A DNA stretch of 64,000 nt from Pseudaminobacter salicylatoxidans. GTDB lineage: Bacteria > Pseudomonadota > Alphaproteobacteria > Rhizobiales > Rhizobiaceae. Within the stretch, counting starts at the first letter, position 1, and each line of letters begins with the position of its first letter. This document shows, piece by piece, positions 55,845 to 62,529 of this stretch. The position numbers were made by a program, and so were the translations under genes. The DNA lies in assembly GCF_003148475.1 (NCBI RefSeq), contig NZ_QGGG01000021.1, forward strand, positions 1 through 64,000. The letters are read 5' to 3'. Below the pieces are notes generated by a model that saw only the letters and a list, made by a program, of their open reading frames with translations, searched no databases and was not told the origin of the DNA.

Positions 55845-56534
55845 ATGGCCCAGCATCCCGGCCGGCTTTTGCTTATCAAGATCAAGACCGCACCCGCCAC
55901 GTTCGCCAACCTGTGCGGCATGAAAACCCGTTCGTTCAACCTCTCGGCCAACGAGGTCGACACGACGATTCCGGACTGCAACAACCCCGGCGCAGCGGTT
56001 CAGAAGACCGCAGAACCGGGCATCGTCAATCGATCCTTCAACGGTTCGGGCGCATTCGTCAGCGGCGCCACCCAAGCCGTTCTGATGACGAACGTCCGCA
56101 ACGGCACGGTGTTCGAAGCACAGGTCGTCGTTCCCGGCGAAGGGACCTATGAAGGCTCGTGGATGGTCTCGGATTTCGAGTTCACCGGCGAGATGGAGGG
56201 AAACATGGAGTTTTCGGCCACGTTCTCGGCCGCCGGTCCGCTTTCCTTCACTGCTGAGGCCGTCACGCCGGTCAACTCGCTGCTGCCGTCGATCGCGGGT
56301 ATTGCCGAGGAAGGTTCCGAACTCAAAGCCTACCCCGGCGAATGGACCGGCAACCCGGTCTTCACCTTCCAGTGGAAGAAGGACGGCGCCAATATCTCGG
56401 GCGCGACTACCGACGCCTATACGCCTGTCGCAGGCGATGTCGGCTCGACCATCTCGGTTACCGTCACGGCCACGAACAGCACCGGCAGCGCTTCGGCTAC
56501 GTCGGGCGGTACGGCTGATGTGGTGGCGGCATGA
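55845..56534 (+). CDS. Major tail tube protein with C-terminal Ig-like domain
   Basis: 229 residues. The first 140 have the TP901-1/GTA tail-tube pattern (LLLIKIKTAPATFANLCGMKTRSFNLSANEVDTT, then GEGTYEGSWMVSDFEFTGEMEGNMEFSATFSAAGPLSF). The rest is an Ig-like fold, FTFQWKKDGANISGATTDAYTP with SVTVTATNSTGSASATS, rich in S, T, G. Ig-like appendages on tail proteins are thought to bind host surface weakly. AAAGGA precedes the ATG. Confidence 0.88.
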   Translation: MAQHPGRLLLIKIKTAPATFANLCGMKTRSFNLSANEVDTTIPDCNNPGAAVQKTAEPGIVNRSFNGSGAFVSGATQAVLMTNVRNGTVFEAQVVVPGEGTYEGSWMVSDFEFTGEMEGNMEFSATFSAAGPLSFTAEAVTPVNSLLPSIAGIAEEGSELKAYPGEWTGNPVFTFQWKKDGANISGATTDAYTPVAGDVGSTISVTVTATNSTGSASATSGGTADVVAA

Positions 56535-56908
56535 GCAGCCTTCCTGTCAACGGCGCGCGGGGCGAAGTCGCCCTGCGCGTGGGCACCGTCGATCTCGTGA
56601 TTGCCTGCGAGATCGGCCGGCTTGCAGCGGTTTCCACCGCGCTGGATTGCAAGTCGTTCGTAGACCTTTATCAGCGCCTTCTTGGTGCCGAGGTGGCCGC
56701 GACCATGGCGGCGATCCAGCATCTGACCGTGAAAGGCGATGCTGGCCAGGCCGCGCAGGAATTGCGGCTGACCGACTTCGCCGCCTGCAAGAACGCCTTC
56801 ACCGCAGCTCTGATGCACCATATCGGCGAAGACGAGGGAAAAGCCGAGGCCGTCGAGGAAGGCAAGGCGGCGACGAAGACAAGCCCTTCCCGTTCCGCGA
56901 CTGGCTGA
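56531..56908 (+). CDS. Tail assembly chaperone G-type protein (GTA gp10-like), short form
   Basis: 125 residues. GARGEVALRVGTVDLVIACEIGRLAAVSTAL and FVDLYQRLLGAEVAATMAAIQHL are GTA gp10-like. In the -1 frame beyond a GGGAAAA heptamer (56836-56842) reading continues into the T part, so a longer G-T fusion probably also exists. The chaperones load onto the tape measure during tail assembly. Its start overlaps the tail-tube stop. Confidence 0.83.
   Translation: MSSLPVNGARGEVALRVGTVDLVIACEIGRLAAVSTALDCKSFVDLYQRLLGAEVAATMAAIQHLTVKGDAGQAAQELRLTDFAACKNAFTAALMHHIGEDEGKAEAVEEGKAATKTSPSRSATG
56836..56842 (+). promoter_or_regulatory. Putative -1 programmed frameshift site (GGGAAAA)
   Basis: In the G frame this reads G-GGA-AAA, the canonical X-XXY-YYZ heptamer. 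Slippage by -1 gives GGG-AAA-AGC and joins the T frame through to 57075. It lies about 65 bp before the short-form stop. Confidence 0.7.
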
Positions 56909-57075
56909 AATCGGCAATCGGCCCGATGGGCTGGCGGCCACCGGAGTTCTGGGCCGCCACCCTCTCGGAGTTTTTCGACGCCGTGGACGCATTCAACGAC
57001 ATGCATCGCGATCCGAAAGAGGTTGAAGCGCCGAGCGAAGACGAAATGGCGAAGCTGCTGGAGCGGTATGGGTGA
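56842..57075 (+). CDS. T part of the tail assembly chaperone (expressed by -1 frameshift from the G gene)
   Basis: About 77 codons in the -1 frame: DEDKPFPFRDWLKSAIGPMGWRPPEFWAATLSEFFDAVDAF (key: FRDW, GWRPPEFW, LSEF) and ending EDEMAKLLERYG. This is the GTA/tail chaperone T-type pattern with a FW-L motif. A stand-alone start would be ATG 56925, but it would remove the DW segment, so the fusion made by frameshift is favoured. Together the G and GT products chaperone the tape measure, whose gene is next but one. Confidence 0.68.
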   Translation, partial: SRGRRGRQGGDEDKPFPFRDWLKSAIGPMGWRPPEFWAATLSEFFDAVDAFNDMHRDPKEVEAPSEDEMAKLLERYG

Positions 57076-57082
57076 TCCCGCT

Positions 57083-57409
57083 CTAGAGATTGCAGAACGC
57101 TATAGAATTGCTCCCGCTGTATGGGGAGAAGATATGCAGCTTCCATCCCGAAAGTTCGTATTTCGCATCCCTGGTTGTCTTCGAGATAATCGGACAGAAG
57201 CCTCTGGCCTCGGTGCTGCTTGTGTTCATCCAGACTTTGATATTGTGGCCCGAGGCAATCGCGCAAGGTTGTGTCGAAAGCCCATTCGTATCGAAAAATT
57301 TGCAAAGCGCCTTTGCGTGCTGAAGCGATTTTAGCGAAGAAGATTCCGCCTGTGCGACCCCGGCTTGAGCCAAGATCAAGCTGGCGACAATGCCCGCGAT
57401 CAACTTCAT
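57083..57409 (-). CDS. Secreted Cys-rich moron-like protein on the opposite strand
   Basis: 108 residues. The signal peptide MKLIAGIVASLILAQAGVAQA is clear, and the mature part has four Cys (ALCKFFD, TQPCAI, GFCPII, IAFCNL) likely in disulphides. GGAGGG is 6 bp upstream of ATG 57409. It is inserted, on the opposite strand, between the tail chaperone and tape measure genes, with AT-richer composition than they have. Periplasmic or secreted; function unknown. Confidence 0.75.
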   Translation of the reverse strand: MKLIAGIVASLILAQAGVAQAESSSLKSLQHAKALCKFFDTNGLSTQPCAIASGHNIKVWMNTSSTEARGFCPIISKTTRDAKYELSGWKLHIFSPYSGSNSIAFCNL

Positions 57410-57436
57410 CCCAATCCCTCCACCGAGTTAGACGCT

Positions 57437-59869
57437 ATGGCAACTGACCTTGAACAACTTGTGCTGTCAATCTCGGCGGACAACCGTCAGATGCTGCGCG
57501 TTCTCAAAAAGCTTGAAGGCGATACCGGCTCGACGACGCGCAAGGTTGAAAAGCAGTTCGACCAGATGGCCAAGCGGATCGATGCGCGATTGAGCGGTAT
57601 CGGGACAGGTTCGTTCAAAAATCTGATCGGAGGCGTCACTGCTGCTTTCGGCACTGCCGAGCTTATCCGCCTTGCCGATATTTGGTCGGAGTTAAAGTCC
57701 CGCGTGGACTTGGCCGCTGGCTCGATGGAGAGCGGCGAGGCTGTGATGATCCGACTTTCGGACATGGCGCGCCGCACGTATTCCGGGCTGGAGCAGACGG
57801 CGGAAGGCTGGCTGTCGAACGCCACCGCACTCAAGGAGATGGGGTATAGCACTACGCAGCAGCTCGATTTGGTCGAGACGCTGAACAACGCCCTGGTAAT
57901 TTCTGCAACCAAGGGGCAAAAAGCGGAAAGCGTCATGGATGCCTGGTCAAAGGCGATGGCGTTGGGAAAGCTCTCCGGCCAGAACTTGAACACGGTCATG
58001 CAGTCGGGCGACCGGCTCGCCACTGCGCTGGCCGACTCTATGGGCGTGAACCGGAGCGCCCTGACCCGTCTGGGCAAAGAAGGCAAGATCACGACGAAGG
58101 AGATGTACGGCGTCACTTCACAATTGGAGAAGTTGCGGGCCGAAGCCGACTCGATGCCGGCGACAGTCGGCGATGCCGTCCAGCTGTTGAAAGATGCTTT
58201 CCTGCAATATGTCGGCGGCATGGACCAGGCCTCGCAGACTTCTGCAAAGCTGGCCGAAAATATCATCCTCCTTGCCGACAATATCGATACGGCTGCCGAT
58301 ACTGCCTTGCAATTCTCGACCGTCATCATTTCCGCACTGACGGGACGAGCGATTGGCGGGATGGTAGCGGCTTTACCGACTGCAACCGCCTCAGTGCTGG
58401 CGATGGTGGCAGCAATGAGGGCCGGTACATTGACAGCGACCGGCTTCGCGGCGGCTCTTGGGCCGATGGGACTCTTGCTCGGCGCGGCTGCCGGCGCGCT
58501 CTATGTGCTTTCGCAGCGTCAGGATCAGGCCGACATTGCGGCAGGCGAGCACCGCAAGTCGATTGTCCTTCTCAATCAGGAAATTGCCGATCTGGACTAT
58601 GCCAACAAGTCTGCGGTGCAGTCCACGCGTGACAAGATTAAGGTGGATATTGCCGCTGCGAAAACGGCGTTGGAGCGTGCGAAGTCTGAGCGCGAATTAG
58701 CTCGGGCGATAGTCGAGGGACAGGTACGAGGTCGCACGCGCGATCCCGAATTGGCCGAAAAGATTATCGATAAGCAGATGGGTAATTCCCTGACGCTTTT
58801 CACAAAGCAGGTCGATCTCCAGCAGAAGGTCATCGAGGACCTTGAAAAGAGCCTGTCGACACTGGAGAGCAATGTTGCCAATCCACCCCAGCGGCTTTCG
58901 CTGGGAGGTCACTCCACCGATGAGGGTAAGGGCAAGAAGAAAAAGGAGCGCGTGGACGACTACGAGCGTCTAGCGCAGCGCATTGCTGACACTACTGCCG
59001 CGATGGTCGCGGAGACGGAAGTGCAGCGGCAACTCAACCCTCTGGTTGATGATTACGGTTATGCAGTCGCCAAGGCACGATCCGAACATGACCTTCTGAC
59101 CGCGGCAAAAAAGGCGGGTGTCGAGATCACGCCCAAGCTTCGCGCCGAAATTGAAGGGCTGGCGCAACAATATGCGTTTGCCACGGTTGAGGCGGCCAAG
59201 CTCGCAGAAAGCCAAGATGAAATACGGCAGCGGGCAGAGGAAGCGCTTAGTACTGCAAAGGACGCCACGCGCGATCTGATCGACGGCTTCGTTGAGGGCA
59301 AATCGGCCGGGGACATGCTGGCCAACACACTGAAAAAGATTGGCGATGCGCTCATCAATGACGTGCTGAACAATCTTTTCAAGATCCAGAATATGGGCGG
59401 TGGCGGTGGTGGTTTTCTGTCCGGCCTGCTTGGTCTACTCGGCGGTGGGGGCGGTGGCGGAGATCCGTGGGCAGGATTGAGGCTGGCCGATGGTGGCCAT
59501 GTTCGCGGCCCCGGCACGTCGCGCAGCGACAGCATCCCGGCTCGCCTGAGCGACGGCGAGTATGTCGTCAATGCCAGGGCCACGAAGCAGTTCCGACCAT
59601 TGCTGGACGCCATCAACAGCGGCAAGGCGCTGAAGCTGGCGGATGGCGGGCTGGCGTCGTTTCGCGCCCCAACGATGCCGCGCCTTCAGGCGCCAGCCAG
59701 TCAGGCTGGGCCGTCCATCACCTTTGCGCCGGTCATTGACGCCCGCGGCGCTGACGTCGCTGCGGTCGAGCGGCTGGCGCAGGTAATGGACAAGCAGAAA
59801 CGCGAGTTCGAGGCGAACGTGATCAGTACGATCCGCAGCGCGCGCAGCCGGCGCGTGCCGGGGGTTTGA
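57437..59869 (+). CDS. Tail tape measure protein
   Basis: 810 residues from ATG 57437. N-terminal helical region MATDLEQLVLSISADNRQMLRVL..., TP901-type coiled coils (about 400-620), a hydrophobic segment (VSLMVAAL-like near 300-360: GGMVAALPTATASVLAMVAAMRAG) and a C-terminal WAGLRLADGGHVRGPGTSRSDSIPARLSDGEYVVNARATKQF with the SDGEYVV motif common to phage tape measures. It sets tail length. A glycine-rich linker lies at about 650-680. Confidence 0.92.
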   Translation: MATDLEQLVLSISADNRQMLRVLKKLEGDTGSTTRKVEKQFDQMAKRIDARLSGIGTGSFKNLIGGVTAAFGTAELIRLADIWSELKSRVDLAAGSMESGEAVMIRLSDMARRTYSGLEQTAEGWLSNATALKEMGYSTTQQLDLVETLNNALVISATKGQKAESVMDAWSKAMALGKLSGQNLNTVMQSGDRLATALADSMGVNRSALTRLGKEGKITTKEMYGVTSQLEKLRAEADSMPATVGDAVQLLKDAFLQYVGGMDQASQTSAKLAENIILLADNIDTAADTALQFSTVIISALTGRAIGGMVAALPTATASVLAMVAAMRAGTLTATGFAAALGPMGLLLGAAAGALYVLSQRQDQADIAAGEHRKSIVLLNQEIADLDYANKSAVQSTRDKIKVDIAAAKTALERAKSERELARAIVEGQVRGRTRDPELAEKIIDKQMGNSLTLFTKQVDLQQKVIEDLEKSLSTLESNVANPPQRLSLGGHSTDEGKGKKKKERVDDYERLAQRIADTTAAMVAETEVQRQLNPLVDDYGYAVAKARSEHDLLTAAKKAGVEITPKLRAEIEGLAQQYAFATVEAAKLAESQDEIRQRAEEALSTAKDATRDLIDGFVEGKSAGDMLANTLKKIGDALINDVLNNLFKIQNMGGGGGGFLSGLLGLLGGGGGGGDPWAGLRLADGGHVRGPGTSRSDSIPARLSDGEYVVNARATKQFRPLLDAINSGKALKLADGGLASFRAPTMPRLQAPASQAGPSITFAPVIDARGADVAAVERLAQVMDKQKREFEANVISTIRSARSRRVPGV

Positions 59870-59988
59870 AGGGGTACTGACGAGCAGCGGCGGGCCGCCC
59901 GTCAGCATGTTGCCTGAGACACGTACTCAATACACAACGCGGGCCGATATTGCGATCGGCTGGTTAACAAGCTGTGAAAGAGAGCACC

Positions 59989-60168
59989 ATGAGCAAAAGT
60001 CAGACAATAGAAGATCGCTTGGCCGCGCTGGAGCGGGCGATTGCCGCCAAGGCAGATCAACCCAACGTCGATATCCTCGAAATCAGATTGGCATCGGTTG
60101 AGTTCGCGGCAAACGATCTCAACTCGCGATTGATGCGGGCGGAAGCCGATTCACAAAGTGTCGGCTAG
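59989..60168 (+). CDS. Small coiled-coil tail-region protein
   Basis: 59 residues, MSKSQTIEDRLAALERAIAAKAD, a heptad-repeat helix. GAAAGAGAG precedes the start. Its 3' end overlaps the following leftward gene by 18 bp. Function unknown. Confidence 0.55.
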   Translation: MSKSQTIEDRLAALERAIAAKADQPNVDILEIRLASVEFAANDLNSRLMRAEADSQSVG

Positions 60169-60369
60169 GTCGCGCAGTAGCTTGGCTATAGCCGCCTTGG
60201 ACAATTCACGAACCTGGCTCTCTTGCTGGTCGCCTGGCGTCAAAACATTGACACCACCGGACACGCTAAACGGCTTCCCACCTCGCCATCCATTGAAGCT
60301 GAATTGAGCCGACTCATTGTCGGAATCGTAGCTCAACCGCCGAAGGTTGATGCTGTCGGGCTGCGCCAT
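60151..60369 (-). CDS. Small leftward moron-like gene in the tail region
   Basis: 72 residues from ATG 60369 (MAQPDSINLRRLSYDSDNESAQ), with GGGAGG about 8 bp upstream. Beta-rich N-terminus (QFSFNGWRGGKPFSVSGGVNV) and a helical C-terminus (KAAIAKLLRDLADTL). It runs against the late operon. Function unknown. Confidence 0.6.
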   Translation of the reverse strand: MAQPDSINLRRLSYDSDNESAQFSFNGWRGGKPFSVSGGVNVLTPGDQQESQVRELSKAAIAKLLRDLADTL

Positions 60370-60434
60370 GTCCAAGTCCTCCCAATTAAACCCCGCCCCA
60401 TCAAAGCAGCGTGTGCAGAGAGAGTCCATCCGGC

Positions 60435-61064
60435 ATGACCATCTCCTATCCCTTCGACCTGCTGGCAGGCTTCCCTGGCTGGTCGACCGAGTTCGACCTG
60501 CTGTGGCGTCAGGAGCAGTCGCGGCAGGCGAACGGCGTCACGCGGGTGAAGGATTTCGGCTCGCCACTGTGGCGCGGCACGTTCCAGTCTCGCTCCATGC
60601 GACCGAATGAACTCGACGAGTGGCGGGCGCGGCTGGACGCTATGGAGAACGGATTGCAGCAGTTTCGGGCCCGATCGCTGAGCCGCTGTTATCCGATGGC
60701 CTATCCCAACGGCACAGGCATGGGGACAGTCAGTGCTGCGGCCATCAACACCATCAACGCCAATCGCAAATCGATCACCGTCAAGGGCCTGCCGGCTGGC
60801 TTCCAGTGGCGCGTTGGCGACATGCTCCAGATCGGCACGCGCAACCTCCATCGCATTCAGGAGGCTGCTGCAGCCGGCGGAACAGGCGTCACAGGGGCAT
60901 TCGAGATCAGACCACCGCTGTGGCCGGAAACGGCCGTGAATGACCCTGTGACTGTTGTCCGTCCGTCCTGCCTGATGACAGTCGTTCCGGGCAGCGTCAG
61001 CAGCACTGCCGACCTTCAGACCGGACGCGGCAGCATCAGCTTTCAGGCTCTAGAGAGCCGCTGA
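60435..61064 (+). CDS. Distal tail protein, unnamed family
   Basis: 209 residues from ATG 60435 (MTISYPFDLLAGFPGWSTEFD). LLWRQEQSRQANGVTRVKDFGSPLWRGTFQSRSM and GLPAGFQWRVGDMLQIGTRNLHRIQEA are beta-rich, resembling phage distal-tail or baseplate components in alphaproteobacterial phages. Its 3' end overlaps the next leftward gene by 29 bp. The precise family is not recognised. Confidence 0.7.
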   Translation: MTISYPFDLLAGFPGWSTEFDLLWRQEQSRQANGVTRVKDFGSPLWRGTFQSRSMRPNELDEWRARLDAMENGLQQFRARSLSRCYPMAYPNGTGMGTVSAAAINTINANRKSITVKGLPAGFQWRVGDMLQIGTRNLHRIQEAAAAGGTGVTGAFEIRPPLWPETAVNDPVTVVRPSCLMTVVPGSVSSTADLQTGRGSISFQALESR

Positions 61065-61266
61065 CCAGCGTGAGGTAGGCTTTACCGGCCTGCGTCAGCC
61101 GATAGTTCGGCCCCTCGGTGCAAAGGCCCTCGCGGCTGAGGTTTTCCAGGCAGAGCTTGATCCACGCGTCCGAGGTCCGTGGCCTGAGACCTGCCAGCAT
61201 TTCCAGCGCTTCGACCTCGTGAGGGAAGATGCAATCCATTGCTATTCGAATCCATCGTGCCCCCAC
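61036..61266 (-). CDS. Small leftward winged-helix-like gene in the tail region
   Basis: 76 residues from GTG 61266 (or ATG 61239). FPHEVEALEMLAGLRPRTSDAWIKLCLENLSREGLCTEGPNYRLTQAGKAYL has a winged-helix-like repeat (helices plus YRLTQAGKAYL wing). No good ribosome site is seen. A third leftward gene in the late operon. Confidence 0.5.
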   Translation of the reverse strand: MGARWIRIAMDCIFPHEVEALEMLAGLRPRTSDAWIKLCLENLSREGLCTEGPNYRLTQAGKAYLTLVSGSLEPES

Positions 61267-61336
61267 GCCAAGCTAGAGCCATCCCGGACCCGGCCAAAAC
61301 CGGAAAACCCTGTATTCACAGATATTTGGTATAGAC

Positions 61337-62056
61337 ATGACCCGCAATCTTTCCGCCCCGAATTTCGCGGCGTTGCAGGCGCGTGCGCTGGTCGCGCGTG
61401 ACTTCCTGCGCATCGTCGCGCGTGATCGCGCCACCGGTGCCCCGCAGGTCGTCGGCTTCTGGTCCGATGTCGGCAACGTGGCTGCGTCCGTGGTGAACCC
61501 CGACACTGGCCTGACCAGCACCTACGACTGGTACGGATCCGGTACGCTGATCGAGGTCAGCGACATTCCGCTGGTGGCGAACCTCACAGTCCAGTCGATC
61601 ACGATCCGCATGTCGCAGATCGACGATCTGGTCGAGCAGGCGGTGCGGCTCTACGACTGCAAACAGGCGCGCGTCGAGGTCTATCGCGGTCTGTTCGATC
61701 CGGACACCCGCCAGCTCGTGGCGCCGGCCGCCTGCCGCTTTGTCGGCTTCATCGATCAGATCGAGATCAAGACGCCGGCCGAAGGCGAAGACGGCGGCGT
61801 CGAGATGACGGCGGTTTCGCACACACAGGAAATCACCCGCTCCAACCCGGACACGCGCAGCCACGAAAGCCAGAAGCTGCGCCATCCGACCGACAATTTC
61901 TATCAGGACGTCGCTGTGGTCGGCGAACAGGAACTTTTCTGGGGCAAGGCCAGCGGCAAGATACCGACAAAACGGGCCTCGTCCGGTGGCGTCGTCGCCA
62001 GGCCATCCGGCCGGGACAGCGGCGGCGCTTCCTATGAAGGCGGCGGCTCGCGATGA
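61337..62056 (+). CDS. Tail protein of the distal-tail/hub region
   Basis: 239 residues, MTRNLSAPNFAALQARALVARD. Beta-rich with GAPQVVGFWSDVGNVAASVVNPDTGL and VYRGLFDPDTRQLVAPAACRFVGFIDQIEIKTP, a pattern of DUF2163-like tail proteins. Gly- and Ser-rich C-terminus. Its stop overlaps the GNAT gene start by 4 bp. Confidence 0.72.
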   Translation: MTRNLSAPNFAALQARALVARDFLRIVARDRATGAPQVVGFWSDVGNVAASVVNPDTGLTSTYDWYGSGTLIEVSDIPLVANLTVQSITIRMSQIDDLVEQAVRLYDCKQARVEVYRGLFDPDTRQLVAPAACRFVGFIDQIEIKTPAEGEDGGVEMTAVSHTQEITRSNPDTRSHESQKLRHPTDNFYQDVAVVGEQELFWGKASGKIPTKRASSGGVVARPSGRDSGGASYEGGGSR

Positions 62057-62514
62057 TCAGGGAGGCGGTCGAGCGCGACCGGTTGCGCGTCGTTCAGTTG
62101 CTGAAGGATTCACGCGCCGGTGCAGGCTTTGACGATATCGCCGGCCCAACCGGCTTCACCTTCCCGTTCGTTGCGGCCTACGCCGAACGCATGTTCAGGG
62201 AGCACTGCGCCGATCCGAACAGCCTCTGTCTCGTCTATGCGCCGGAGGACCGGCCGCAGGGCGTGCTGATGGCCAAGGCATTCGAGCATATGTTCGGCCC
62301 GGTCTGGTTCGCACAGGAAACGCTCTGGTGGATCGACCCGGCCCATCGCGGCAAGGCGGCGGTACAGATGCTCGACGGCTACGAGGCATGGGCCAAGGTC
62401 CGCAGCTGCGCCTTTGCGGGCATGGCCGGCATGGGGACCGATCCGATCGTTGCACGGCTCTACCTGCGACGCGGCTACCGCGTGGCCGAAACCAACTTTC
62501 TGAAAGCGCTTTAG
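62053..62514 (+). CDS. GNAT-family acetyltransferase within the tail operon
   Basis: 153 residues. IREAVERDRLRVVQLLKDSRAGAGF is a GNAT-type opening; LVYAPEDRPQGVLMAKAFEHMF and WWIDPAHRGKAAVQMLDGYEAWAK carry the acetyl-CoA-binding segment (HRGKAAVQML, akin to the R-G-x-G-x-A loop), and LYLRRGYRVAETNF the ending. GTA and some phages have a similar gene here. Overlaps both tail genes by a few bases. Substrate unknown; it may modify a tail protein or cell-wall component. Confidence 0.8.
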   Translation: MIREAVERDRLRVVQLLKDSRAGAGFDDIAGPTGFTFPFVAAYAERMFREHCADPNSLCLVYAPEDRPQGVLMAKAFEHMFGPVWFAQETLWWIDPAHRGKAAVQMLDGYEAWAKVRSCAFAGMAGMGTDPIVARLYLRRGYRVAETNFLKAL

Positions 62515-62529
62515 CGCCGGAACTCCGAC

